Assembly (NCBI GenBank): GCA_964537925.1
Contig: CAZICV010000001.1
Span: 372,001 to 436,000, forward strand
From: SLDF01 sp964537925
Lineage (GTDB): Bacteria > Bacteroidota > Bacteroidia > Chitinophagales > Saprospiraceae
DNA: 64,000 nucleotides
Reading direction: 5' to 3'
Position numbers and translations under genes: made by a program. Shown piece by piece: positions 27,186-35,820 of the stretch (the first letter of the stretch is position 1; each line of letters starts with the position of its first letter). A model generated the notes under the pieces. The model was given only the letters and a program-made list of their open reading frames with translations, was not told the origin of the DNA and made no database searches.

Positions 27186-28289
27186 ATGGCCGTGAACCTG
27201 TTACTGGAAAAATATGCCCGACTGCTGGTAGATTACTGTGTAGAACTCCAACCGGGAGACCGCGTGTATATCCGCAGTACGACGCTGGCAGAGCCCCTGG
27301 TGCGTGAAGTCTACAAAGCTGCTCTGCTCGCTGGGGCTGTACCGGAGGTAGCCCTCGACTTCCGGGAACAGGACCGCCTCCTGCTCCTGCACGGCAATGA
27401 CGAACAGCTCGGCTATGTATCCGGTGGCTTCTCGGAGGCGATGGAGCAATTCCAGGCATATATCCTGATCCGTGCCCCATTCGACCTGCGCGAGACCGGC
27501 GGCATTGACCCGGCCCGGCTCAACCTGCGGCAACAGGCGCTTGCACCCGCTTCAAAAGCCTATTTTGAGCGCACAGCCACGCGTGCACTCAAGCGCACAC
27601 TCTGCCAGTACCCGACAGAGGCCGCTGCCACGGAGGCCGGGATGACGCTCGGAGAGTACGAACAGTTTGTGTTTGACGCCTGCCGCCTCAACGAAGCAGA
27701 TCCCAAAGCATCCTGGATGGCGTTGCGCGACGAGCAGCAGCGGATAGTCGACTACCTCAACAGTTGCCGTATGGTAAACTATAAAGGACCCGGCACAGAT
27801 ATCAGCTTCTCCACAGAGGGCCGGACCTGGATCAACTCGCACGGTACGACAAACATGCCTTCAGGCGAAGTCTATACTTCACCAGTAGAGACAAGCGTAG
27901 AAGGACAGGTTCACTTCAATTATCCCCTGATCTTCCGGGGGACAGAGATAAGAGGCATCCGGTTGCAGGTCCGGGGCGGCGAGATCATGTCCTGGAAGGC
28001 TGAGACAGGCGGAGAAGCGCTGGAAGCCCTCTTTGCCATACCAGGCGCCCGCAGATTTGGCGAGGCAGCGATCGGCACCAACACACGCATACAGCGATTT
28101 ACCAAGAATATCCTCTTCGATGAGAAGATCGGAGGCACCATACACATGGCAGTAGGACAGTCTTACCTGCAGGCAGGCGGCCGCAACGAATCCGCCGTGC
28201 ACCTGGATATGATCACCGATATGACGCAAGATGCCGCCATCTATGCCGATGGCAGGCTGATCTATGAAAACGGGAAGTTTCTCATATAA
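27186..28289 (+). CDS. Metallo-aminopeptidase, M29 family
   Basis: Cytoplasmic metal-dependent aminopeptidase related to thermophilic aminopeptidases T/S, 367 residues (family usually 365-415). The expected metal and catalytic positions are present in order: Glu in MPSGEVYTSP, Glu in RRFGEAAIGTN, His in GGTIHMAVGQSY with its Tyr, and the His/Asp pair in SAVHLDMI. There is no signal peptide. It probably trims peptides in protein turnover. It lies 23 bases upstream of the DUF3667 gene. Confidence 0.9.
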   Translation: MAVNLLLEKYARLLVDYCVELQPGDRVYIRSTTLAEPLVREVYKAALLAGAVPEVALDFREQDRLLLLHGNDEQLGYVSGGFSEAMEQFQAYILIRAPFDLRETGGIDPARLNLRQQALAPASKAYFERTATRALKRTLCQYPTEAAATEAGMTLGEYEQFVFDACRLNEADPKASWMALRDEQQRIVDYLNSCRMVNYKGPGTDISFSTEGRTWINSHGTTNMPSGEVYTSPVETSVEGQVHFNYPLIFRGTEIRGIRLQVRGGEIMSWKAETGGEALEALFAIPGARRFGEAAIGTNTRIQRFTKNILFDEKIGGTIHMAVGQSYLQAGGRNESAVHLDMITDMTQDAAIYADGRLIYENGKFLI

Positions 28290-28312
28290 TAACACCAAAG
28301 AAAGTCTGACAT

Positions 28313-29365
28313 ATGTCACAGCCGGAAAGCCTGCAGCAGCCGTCCCAATGCCTCAACTGCTCAGCAACCCTGGAAGGCCCTTATTGCTACCAATGCGGAC
28401 AAAAACACAAACCGCACCGGGAAAGCTTCTGGCACATCTTTATCCACTTCACAGGTGATTTCCTGCACTTCGACTCCAAGGTGTTCCGCACTTTCCGGCC
28501 CCTGTTGTTCCGGCCCGGCCAGCTGGCCAGGGACTATGTAGAGGGCAAGAGGGTCAGATACCTGGATCCGATACGGATGTATGTCTTTCTCAGTATCGTT
28601 TTTTTCTTCCTGTTCTTCTGGAGCAACAAACAGGATACGCAACCGGCCGGAGAAACTATGACTGAAGTATCCACTGATTCACTCTCCTCAGGAGACAAGA
28701 CAGATACACTCAGTTTGCCTCCGCTCTCCCGGTCGGACAGTACTTTGGCCGACAGCGTCGTTACACAGCATACCGTCGACACTTTGCTCAGGACGGCCCC
28801 GTGGGATTCACTGATTGCCGATACTTCGTCCCATCGGCAAGGGCCACAGACAGTCGCCGAATACCGTCGCCAGCAGGATAGCCTGCCGGCGGCCGAGCGC
28901 GACGGTATCATGCGGCGCAGTTTCCAGGAAAAAGTACTCAGGTTGCAGGATGCTGCGAATAAGGATAGTAGCGAAATGGTGGAGCGACTGAGCGAGACTT
29001 TTATGAAAAATCTGCCCAAGCTCCTTTTCCTTTTACTGCCCTTTATAGCCCTGATCCTCAAATTGCTCTATATCCGCCGCAGGGTTTATTACACGGACCA
29101 TTTCTTCTTCATGGTCTTCTTCTACTGTTTCGTGTTCACCGTGTATTCGGTCACCATCCCACTGGATCATTGGCTGCGGCTCGGGCTGGGCAACTGGATG
29201 ATATTGGGTTCAATGATATACCTATTGCTAGCGATGAAGCGATTCTACGGGCAGAGCTGGGCCCGCACGGTGGTCAAGATGTGCCTGCTTCTGATGATTT
29301 CCTTTGTGGTGCTGCTGGTCGCCGTGATCATCAATGCTGCCGTTTCGCTGCTTATGATCAACTAG
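28313..29365 (+). CDS. DUF3667 family membrane protein
   Basis: Membrane protein of 350 residues of unknown function, from a family widespread in Bacteroidota. The N terminus has a zinc-ribbon-like CLNC...YCYQCGQKH, followed by the family core FWHIFIHFTGDFLHFDSKVFRTFRPLLFRPGQLARDYVEGKRVRYLDPIRMYVFLSIVFFFLFF. A long hydrophilic, serine- and threonine-rich linker (about residue 108-225) precedes three or four more helices. It is probably co-transcribed with the aminopeptidase gene. No role can be assigned. Confidence 0.85.
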   Translation: MSQPESLQQPSQCLNCSATLEGPYCYQCGQKHKPHRESFWHIFIHFTGDFLHFDSKVFRTFRPLLFRPGQLARDYVEGKRVRYLDPIRMYVFLSIVFFFLFFWSNKQDTQPAGETMTEVSTDSLSSGDKTDTLSLPPLSRSDSTLADSVVTQHTVDTLLRTAPWDSLIADTSSHRQGPQTVAEYRRQQDSLPAAERDGIMRRSFQEKVLRLQDAANKDSSEMVERLSETFMKNLPKLLFLLLPFIALILKLLYIRRRVYYTDHFFFMVFFYCFVFTVYSVTIPLDHWLRLGLGNWMILGSMIYLLLAMKRFYGQSWARTVVKMCLLLMISFVVLLVAVIINAAVSLLMIN

Positions 29366-29402
29366 TGCCGGGCCCGGCAGACCACGCAGACCCGGAAAAA
29401 GA

Positions 29403-29432
29403 AAGCCCGCGACCAGATCGGTCCGCGGGCTT
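29403..29432. terminator. Bidirectional rho-independent terminator
   Basis: Arms AAGCCCGCG and CGCGGGCTT (9 bp, extended by an imperfect ACC/GGT) with T-rich DNA on the right (TTGTGTTTCTTTATT) and A-rich DNA on the left (GGAAAAAGAAAG). It sits between two convergent genes and fits termination of both. Confidence 0.8.
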
Positions 29433-29463
29433 GTGTTTCTTTATTCCTGTTTCGTAGTGGAGA

Positions 29464-30849
29464 TCAGGCGGTAGCTTTCTTGCGCTTGGTCTTGAAGAGC
29501 TCCACTACATCTTTCTCCTTCATGAACTGCAACTCCACGAACTGTGCGGAAGCGAATTTCTTGATATCCTGGTAGTCACGGCCGCGCTTGTCCGTAAAGG
29601 TCCGGATCAGCTTCTTCACGTACGCATAGCAGAGCTCTTTGATATGCTGGTTGAACTGCTGGTTGGAGAAGATATCCATATAGATCACGAGGTACTTGTT
29701 CAGCTCGAAGTATTCGTGGTAATCTCCCGGCTCGATATTCTGCAGGAAGCGGCTGAAATAGCCCAGCACCATATTGCGCAGGCAGTCGCTGAACAAGGAC
29801 ATACCCTCGTACATGCCATATATTTCGCGGACTTTCTCGATCACGTCGTCATGTATATAGCCTTTGGAGGCCAGCTCGGAAGCTACGGTGTAGTAGCGCG
29901 TGAGATCGTCATCCGCCTTGGCAAAGTCCACCAGTGAAGCCACCCGCTTGTCGGATTCGCCCGTAAGTTTGAGCCTGGAATTGAAACGGTCGAGCAGGAA
30001 GGAGAAGTAGATCTCGTTGAAGTCATCCGCATCGCGGAGTTTGTTGAGGATCTTGCTCATCTTGTCCAGGTCGGTCTTCTTCATATCGAAGTAGTTGACC
30101 AGGAGGCCAAGGATCTCCGTGTGCTCACGTGTAAAGTGGAACTGCTCATCCTCCAGGTATGCGATCACCTCCGGGATGAAGTTCTGGTTGTATTCGTTGA
30201 TCACTGCCCGCGCTTTCAGGAAAGCGGACATGGAGTGAAAGAGGAACTGCTGACTAGTCAGATCCGTCGGGAATTCCGTAGTGTGGTAGTTGAACTTGTC
30301 GAACTGCTGGCTGTAGAGCCGGTAGCCGGTGCGGCGCTCGTGCTCGTGCATGTATTTCTCCAGCTTCTGGGACATAAGAAACTGTGCGATCTTCTTGTTC
30401 TGTACGCGATCGACGAAGCCCGTGATCCAGATATCGCTGCTCAGTGCAAAACCGATCTGCACGGACTGGCCGATACGACGGCGCAGCGGCTCAAAGTTGG
30501 CCGACTCGCAGATGGCATGGAGCACTTTGCCGAAACGCTCCTGGGAGCGCGTGTACTTGATACGGTCATTGACCTCTCCGCGCAGGACATTGTAACCAAG
30601 CAGCCTGGGCAGGAACAACCCCTCAAACTCGTCCGACAGCATAGCATCTTCGAGCGCAAAGAGTTGCAGTGGTTCTGCCTGGGCGACTTCGTCGTATAGT
30701 GTCTCCAGCTCGGGCTCAAATTCTTCGGTCAGCGTCTTGTACAGCGCTTCGTCCTCCTCTTCCAGGTAAGCGGCCAGTGTATCTGACTCCTGGATAGCAG
30801 CAGCTATTTCCTTCAGCCTTTGCTGGTATAGTTTGTTGAGCAGTTTCAT
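29464..30849 (-). CDS. Conserved hypothetical protein (helical, cytoplasmic)
   Basis: A 461-residue soluble protein I cannot assign to a named family. It has no signal peptide or membrane segment. Composition and heptad-like spacing suggest a mostly alpha-helical protein, with acidic N-terminal stretches (AAYLEEEDEALYKTLTEEFEPELETLYDEV) and a lysine-rich C terminus (LFKTKRKKATA). It lies downstream of rpsP with a hairpin in between. Host-like codon use and good length suggest a real housekeeping-type gene. Confidence refers to its being a gene. Confidence 0.75.
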   Translation of the reverse strand: MKLLNKLYQQRLKEIAAAIQESDTLAAYLEEEDEALYKTLTEEFEPELETLYDEVAQAEPLQLFALEDAMLSDEFEGLFLPRLLGYNVLRGEVNDRIKYTRSQERFGKVLHAICESANFEPLRRRIGQSVQIGFALSSDIWITGFVDRVQNKKIAQFLMSQKLEKYMHEHERRTGYRLYSQQFDKFNYHTTEFPTDLTSQQFLFHSMSAFLKARAVINEYNQNFIPEVIAYLEDEQFHFTREHTEILGLLVNYFDMKKTDLDKMSKILNKLRDADDFNEIYFSFLLDRFNSRLKLTGESDKRVASLVDFAKADDDLTRYYTVASELASKGYIHDDVIEKVREIYGMYEGMSLFSDCLRNMVLGYFSRFLQNIEPGDYHEYFELNKYLVIYMDIFSNQQFNQHIKELCYAYVKKLIRTFTDKRGRDYQDIKKFASAQFVELQFMKEKDVVELFKTKRKKATA

Positions 30850-30885
30850 ATGGACCCGTTGGTTTTGATGGGTATAGTAATGTGG

Positions 30886-30921
30886 AAACCTGGTAAGACC
30901 ACAGGGGGCCTTACCAGGTTT
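30886..30921 (-). terminator. Terminator-like hairpin after rpsP
   Basis: Twelve-base perfect arms (AAACCTGGTAAG and complement) with a 12-base loop in the 126-base gap between rpsP and the hypothetical gene downstream on the same strand. The T-tract is only TTT at the stem end, so read-through is possible. Confidence 0.6.
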
Positions 30922-30975
30922 TCCGGGATTATCCTAAGCAAATACAATGCCCGTCGCCGGACATTTATTGCACGA

Positions 30976-31647
30976 TTAAGCTTCTTTCTCTTCCTCGCCT
31001 GCAGGTTCATCCGCAGGAGCAGGTTCTTCGGCAGCAGGTGCTTCTTCAGTCACCGGAGCTTCCTCAACCGCAGGAGCTTCTTCAGCCGCAGGAGCTGCAG
31101 GCTCTTCGGCCGTAGCTTCCGTAGTCTCTGCAACCTGTGTTTCTGCCACCTCTTCTACCACTACTGCGGTCGTCTCCTCTGCTGCTTCCGCTACGGGAGC
31201 TTCCTCTTCTACTACCGGAGCAGGCGCTACGATCTTCTTCTCCTCACCGGATACCGCTTTGTGGAAAGCTGCCTTTTCCGCCTTCGTCTGCTCGAAACGC
31301 TGAGCTACGCGGGCTTCTTTCGTTGTCAGCCACTCGTTCCATTTGGCATCTGCAGCTTCCTGCGTGAGTACGCCTTTTTTCACACCTCTCATGAGGTGCT
31401 TTTTGTACATCACACCCTTGAACTTCAGGATCGCACGCACCGTATCTGTCGGTTGAGCGCCCTTTTGCAACCAGTCATAAGCTTTGTCGCGATCGATCTC
31501 GATCGTAGCCGGCTTGGTCATTGGATTGTAGAAACCCAGTCTTTCGATGAATTTACCATCCCTGGGTGAACGTGCATCCGCTATTACGATCTGGTAATAC
31601 GGTTGTTTTTTGCGCCCTTTGCGCTGTAGTCTGATTTTTACGGCCAT
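30976..31647 (-). CDS. rpsP: 30S ribosomal protein S16 with long acidic tail
   Basis: Small-subunit ribosomal protein. Residues 1-80 are canonical S16 (MAVKIRLQRKGRKKQPYYQIVIADARSPRDGKFIERLGFYNP). Residues about 85-130 form a helical extension, and about 135-223 is a low-complexity tail made almost only of Glu, Ala, Val, Pro and Thr. Standard S16 is 80-100 residues; Bacteroidota often carry an extension, but the tail here is long. The promoter lies just upstream. The usual neighbours rimM and trmD are absent. Confidence 0.95.
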   Translation of the reverse strand: MAVKIRLQRKGRKKQPYYQIVIADARSPRDGKFIERLGFYNPMTKPATIEIDRDKAYDWLQKGAQPTDTVRAILKFKGVMYKKHLMRGVKKGVLTQEAADAKWNEWLTTKEARVAQRFEQTKAEKAAFHKAVSGEEKKIVAPAPVVEEEAPVAEAAEETTAVVVEEVAETQVAETTEATAEEPAAPAAEEAPAVEEAPVTEEAPAAEEPAPADEPAGEEEKEA

Positions 31648-31726
31648 GACAGGCTGTGTTTAGATTAGGGGTTTAACCATACCTGCTTACTCCCTTCAAG
31701 GAACGACAGGTCATTTATTCGGAGCG

Positions 31727-31755
31727 CAAAGATACACATTCCTTTGAAAAAGCAA
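31727..31755 (-). promoter_or_regulatory. Promoter of rpsP
   Basis: On the minus strand: TTG at 31755-31753, an 18-base spacer, and TATCTTTG at 31734-31727, an exact TAnnTTTG. It ends 79 bases before the rpsP start codon. Confidence 0.65.
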
Positions 31756-32198
31756 TACCCCTTTCACAGGCATTTTTCCCGCTGGTGCAGCACACACCGC
31801 ACACCGTTTACACACAGGTGGAAAACCAGCAACAATACAAATACGACGGAAGCCCGGCAGCAAGCCCGAAAATCAGGTATTTCTTCTTTGAAAAACCACG
31901 TATTTGTACGCGTACGTTCCTCCGCCTTGCGCCGATATATTTGTACTGCCGGTATAACAGAGACTGCGACCACAGTAAACCAAAGTCTTCAGCCACCGGC
32001 TAGTCTTAAGACCGAATACCCGGCAGCAGATTTATTCCTGGCACGATCCCGATATGCAATCACAGGTCAACAACAGGGACTGACCATCCCAAGTGACAAA
32101 ACAAAACGAAAAACCTGGACAGTGGAGCCAGCTCCCACTTAAAAAAACGGGGCGCAACCGAAAAGCCTTATGAGTAGGAACCTTAAAACCAGCAAACA
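31756..32198. other. Intergenic region without a supported gene
   Basis: Between the rpsP promoter and the small gene at 32199. An open frame on the plus strand (31744-32142) has a low-complexity, Thr/Arg/Gln-rich translation with no protein-like pattern, so I do not call it. No clear promoter for the gene at 32199 was found. Confidence 0.5.
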
Positions 32199-32546
32199 AT
32201 GGGATACCCTTTAGTCAACGTCACCAACAGTACTTCCAGCCCTGTAAGCGGCACGGTAGAGTACGCATCTATCTTCTGCAGCAACGATAGCTACAATGCT
32301 GCACCCAACGGCGGCACATGGACTGCCTCATCACGCGGCGTATGCCTCGTCACCAAGGTCACAGCCAATGTGCACCTGCCTGACGGACGAGTGATAGCAG
32401 CCACTCCTTACGACTCTTCCGGCACTTCCTACAGCACATTCGCCGTGATACAGCAGGGCGTCAACTACGCCGTGACACGTGTAGTCAACCTGGTGGACAG
32501 CTCAGGAGAGCTCCTCTACGCCGAGCCGACCGAGCAACAGAAGTAA
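32199..32546 (+). CDS. Small conserved-looking protein, probable beta-sandwich
   Basis: A 115-residue protein with no signal peptide and alternating strand-like segments: VNVTNSTSSPVSGTVEYASIFCSNDSY, GTWTASSRGVCLVTKVTANVHLPDGRVI, TSYSTFAVIQQGVNYAVTRVV. It has two cysteines. The pattern suggests a single beta-sandwich domain. I have the impression that such domains occur with phospholipase-like proteins and in fungal and bacterial surface proteins, but this is memory and not shown here. It is a single-gene unit with its own terminator. Confidence 0.65.
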   Translation: MGYPLVNVTNSTSSPVSGTVEYASIFCSNDSYNAAPNGGTWTASSRGVCLVTKVTANVHLPDGRVIAATPYDSSGTSYSTFAVIQQGVNYAVTRVVNLVDSSGELLYAEPTEQQK

Positions 32547-32574
32547 AAAAATGATCTTGAGAGCATTATCTTAT

Positions 32575-32606
32575 GACAGGCGCCTCCGAAAGCGAGGGCG
32601 CCTGTC
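32575..32606 (+). terminator. Rho-independent terminator
   Basis: Perfect 10-bp stem GACAGGCGCC/GGCGCCTGTC followed by TTGTTTTG, 28 bases after the small protein gene. Confidence 0.8.
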
Positions 32607-32728
32607 TTGTTTTGTATACCGGCGATGCACGCAGACAACAGCCCCGCCGGAATAACCACCCCGCCCCGGAAAGGCAAAAGGCGGCGATATCCTATATTTA
32701 GGCATCCTTGTGACAAAAAGAACCAGGC

Positions 32729-32995
32729 ATGCAGACAACAAAACCGGCATCCCCTACTGCCGCACTGGGCAAATGGGTATACGTCCAGCGAAGGAGACAT
32801 AAGCTGACACGCGCTGTACTATGCGAAAAAACGGGCGTTGGACCGCGTTTTATTCGTGAACTGGAAATGGGTAAACCCACTGTCCGCCTGGACAAGGTCT
32901 GCCAGGTGCTGCATTTCTTCGGGCACGAGCTGGCCGCCGTTCCGCTGAATCCCAGGGAGAGCCGTGAAATGAACGGTAATAGTTACGGCTACTGA
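32729..32995 (+). CDS. HipB-like helix-turn-helix protein, no HipA partner
   Basis: An 88-residue DNA-binding protein of the XRE/Y4mF (HipB-like) type. The HTH spans about residue 13-66: LGKWVYVQRRRHKLTRAVLCEKTGVGPRFIRELEMGKPTVRLDKVCQVLHFFGHELAAV. Proteins with this exact layout normally repress and neutralise a HipA kinase in a hipBA toxin-antitoxin operon. Here no hipA follows: the next 40 bases end at a convergent DUF4199 gene. It may be an orphan regulator. Confidence 0.8.
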   Translation: MQTTKPASPTAALGKWVYVQRRRHKLTRAVLCEKTGVGPRFIRELEMGKPTVRLDKVCQVLHFFGHELAAVPLNPRESREMNGNSYGY

Positions 32996-33036
32996 TATAC
33001 CCGCTCTGCAACACATCACATACCTGGTAGCACTAC

Positions 33037-33594
33037 CTATAAGTCTCCCGACCTCAGGCCGTCGCCCGTAGGTGCAGAAGGCTCCCTGCGTTTCAGGATC
33101 AGCGAGCTCACCAGCGCTACGACAAGCCCGATCGGCAGTACTTCAAAATAGGTAACCAGGATCACAAAGACCGGGCTCTTGTAGAGTTCGCTGAACTCCG
33201 CCATCTCTTTGGTCTTTTGCGCAAGCTCAGCCGGTGTAGCACCGTTCCTGGTCGCATCAGCCAGCACATGCAGTGTATACTGGTCCATGAAGTCCGGGAC
33301 AAACAGGTAAAAGTAGAAAAGCCAGAACACCACGTAGATCGTAGATCCCACCAGCGCGATCAGTGCACCTGTACCGAATGCCTTACCCAGGGAGATCACC
33401 CCGTTGAGTTCCTTGTTCCTGTAATTGCGGACCCCGACAAAGATCAGTGAGAAGACCAGGACCATCGCAGCATAGCCCAGGACGTCATTGGTCTCGAAGC
33501 CCGGCTCCGAGTACAGGCGACCGACCATATAGAGGATATTGGTGACGAATATCACTCCGATGATGGAGCCGAAGATCAATGCATTCTTTTTCAT
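33037..33594 (-). CDS. DUF4199 family membrane protein
   Basis: A 185-residue protein with four hydrophobic helices (about residue 5-25, 37-55, 73-98 and 143-165) and the DUF4199 pattern of Bacteroidota (SLIFVGVRNYRNKELNGVISLGKAFGTGALIALVGSTIYVVFW). The function of the family is unknown. It lies 120 bases downstream of the LuxR-type regulator gene on the same strand. Confidence 0.82.
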   Translation of the reverse strand: MKKNALIFGSIIGVIFVTNILYMVGRLYSEPGFETNDVLGYAAMVLVFSLIFVGVRNYRNKELNGVISLGKAFGTGALIALVGSTIYVVFWLFYFYLFVPDFMDQYTLHVLADATRNGATPAELAQKTKEMAEFSELYKSPVFVILVTYFEVLPIGLVVALVSSLILKRREPSAPTGDGLRSGDL

Positions 33595-33713
33595 AGGATA
33601 GCAGATTTTTGATGTAATGGCCCAAAACTAAGCTCCTGCACCCTACCCTGCATCCTACTTTGGTGCGATACCGGCAGGACCGAGCCATTTTCATACTAAA
33701 GTACCATAGATCG

Positions 33714-34193
33714 CTACGGTATGATCCTCAGCCGTTTGGCTTTCTCTATAGCCTGGGTCCTGCTGCGCACCTCCATTTTGACAAAGAGATTCGATGCGTG
33801 GGTCTTGACCGTACTGACGGACAGGAACAGGGAGGCGGCGATCTCCGTATTGCTGCTGCCTGCTGCCATGAGCTGCAGCACTTCGTACTCCCTGGCTGTG
33901 AGCGACAGCGTATCAAGTGCAGCCTGATCTATGCCTGGCTGTTCAGGTACAGGTACGAATACCTCCTTTTCTACGAAGACCGTCTCTATACGTGGCTTCG
34001 ATAGCTGTGAGGCGACCCAGACACCTATGGCTGTGAAGAATACGGCTATCATGCCGATATAGATATCCAGTGCATTGTCTACGATGAGGAAGCGCCACTG
34101 CAGCCATTTCAGCAAGAAGACCAGGGCTGCCATGAGCAGCCCGTAGACCATGAAGTACCGGGTACGAAAGAAAATATGCTTGATGGCGGTCAT
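33714..34193 (-). CDS. Membrane-anchored LuxR-type transcription factor
   Basis: A 159-residue protein with two N-terminal membrane helices (about residue 12-30 and 42-62), a short linker, and a C-terminal LuxR/FixJ-type helix-turn-helix (about residue 95-155: LTAREYEVLQLMAAGSSNTEIAASLFLSVSTVKTHASNLFVKMEVRSRTQAIEKAKRL). It has no receiver domain, so control probably comes from the membrane part. It may regulate the DUF4199 gene behind it. The 307-base gap upstream (34194-34500) shows no gene. Confidence 0.85.
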   Translation of the reverse strand: MTAIKHIFFRTRYFMVYGLLMAALVFLLKWLQWRFLIVDNALDIYIGMIAVFFTAIGVWVASQLSKPRIETVFVEKEVFVPVPEQPGIDQAALDTLSLTAREYEVLQLMAAGSSNTEIAASLFLSVSTVKTHASNLFVKMEVRSRTQAIEKAKRLRIIP

Positions 34194-34500
34194 TATCCTG
34201 TTGTCACTATCCGCGTACCGACGTCAAAGCCTGCCGGGCAGACGGCCATATCATCCGGCATCACGGATCCGTAGGATGCGAATTTCCGGGTTTCGGACGA
34301 GAAGACCTTGTTCACTGCCGGGATTTTTACTGTTCCGGTCACAGAACACGGGATACATCCACCTTCGACAGCCCGGAATAGCCTGCGGTGGCTGCAACTT
34401 CAGCGGCAGAATGCCTGGAAAAAAGCGAAAATTTGGTTATCTTACTTAGACAGGCCCTTCTGAACTCAAGGAGGAATCTCAGGCTATTTTGCGCCTCAGC

Positions 34501-35730
34501 TTACTCGCCGGGTCTTGCCAGGTCAAAATACTCGTTGATCGTTTGGTCGAGCCTTCGGGCGATCAGGTTGAAGTTGTCATTGCCGGGCTTCAGATCGACG
34601 AATTTATCGGTTATCCTGTTCCTCCTGTACAGGATAAATGTATTACCGACCGCCGGGTTGATTTTATTCAGGTCAACCTCCGAGCCTGTATCGGAAAACG
34701 ACGGCACGAATGTCAGCGCTACTTTTCCGAGGTTCAGCTCCTGCCCCAGGCGCTCCAGTTCGGCTCCGGTCGCTTCATTTTCGTATTCCCGTTCATGGCC
34801 ATACACAAAACAGACTTTCAGGTATTTCTCTCGTCGCCTGCTCTCAGCCTCCAGGAATCTGAGCCACTCTTTTATTTCCGTCCAGTCCGGGTGATTGCCT
34901 ACAAAATAGAGTACTCCATGGTACCAGCCGTACTTACAGACCGGGCAGGTTCTTTTGCCCTTATCCGGGCCCCATGCATGATACGGTGTGAACGAAAGGA
35001 CATCCTCCCCGACTTCGCGGCCCGAATCCGGTCCTCTCACGGCTTCTCCCGGATAGCCGGGGATATGGAGCCCCAGGATGATATCGCGTTCCCCGATGTA
35101 GAGCCCGTCTCTGCCGACCATCCTCAGCACACCGCTACCACAACGGTTTTCCATTTTCTTTCGCCGGGCCGAAGTCAGCAACCTATCGTCATCAAAGACA
35201 AAGTCGTCTATGTAGTATTCGTTGATATCGTTGGGCTCTTTGACCGTAGCATGGACGTGTGCCGGTTCATCACCGGACGGGTATACGCCGGGCATTACCG
35301 TATAAATTCGGTACCGGCCAGCCGCATCGGTCCTGACCCAGCCGCGGATATATCCATGTGTCCGGCCGGCAGCATCGGGTGACATGCTTCGCTCCTCTCC
35401 GGGCCCGTGCACATACCTGCCGGATATATCGGTATGATAGTAATACAGGATGACACCGGGAGCCGGTGTTTGTCCGTCCCGCCGGTACACGACCCCTGTC
35501 AACAGGATCTTCTGCCCCTCCTGCTTCCAGCCTGCACTGGTATCTACCGGGCCAATATGTTCCGGCATCCCCTGGTAGATAAATTCCCTGTTTTCAAACG
35601 GGCCTCCGACCGGCATGTCGTTTCCGGTCTTGTCCAACTGCCGGCGCTGAATGTTCTCTTTTGTCTGCCCGCCACAGCTTGACATCAACAGCGACAAAAA
35701 GACAACCTGCAAAAGTCCACGATGTATCAT
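34501..35730 (-). CDS. Lipoprotein: intradiol dioxygenase domain fused to thioredoxin-like domain
   Basis: About 409 residues with a lipoprotein-type leader ending MSSC. Residues about 50-200 match intradiol ring-cleavage dioxygenases: strand VILYYYHTDISGRY, then GYIRGWVRTDAAGRYRIYTVMPGVYP, then PAHVHATV. The family's two-Tyr/two-His iron ligand pattern can be placed on GRY, VYP and HVH. Residues about 245-400 form a different module beginning TCPVCKYGWYHGVLYFVG, a CxxC in a thioredoxin-like setting. The start at 35730 (MIHRG) gives the best leader. True catechol substrates are unproven, and similar extracytoplasmic Bacteroidota proteins are uncharacterised. Confidence 0.72.
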   Translation of the reverse strand: MIHRGLLQVVFLSLLMSSCGGQTKENIQRRQLDKTGNDMPVGGPFENREFIYQGMPEHIGPVDTSAGWKQEGQKILLTGVVYRRDGQTPAPGVILYYYHTDISGRYVHGPGEERSMSPDAAGRTHGYIRGWVRTDAAGRYRIYTVMPGVYPSGDEPAHVHATVKEPNDINEYYIDDFVFDDDRLLTSARRKKMENRCGSGVLRMVGRDGLYIGERDIILGLHIPGYPGEAVRGPDSGREVGEDVLSFTPYHAWGPDKGKRTCPVCKYGWYHGVLYFVGNHPDWTEIKEWLRFLEAESRRREKYLKVCFVYGHEREYENEATGAELERLGQELNLGKVALTFVPSFSDTGSEVDLNKINPAVGNTFILYRRNRITDKFVDLKPGNDNFNLIARRLDQTINEYFDLARPGE

Positions 35731-35820
35731 GAGTATGTTTTCCTGCAAACCTAGCTGCGGGAACGCCCGGTCACAAATGAAACCGGGTAAGCCGGGTACA
35801 ATCTGTGGTGACCCGCAAGA

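Noticed and set aside
31744..32142. Possible 132-residue protein between rpsP and the small beta protein
   Set aside because: Low-complexity translation, overlap with the rpsP promoter, and no family resemblance.
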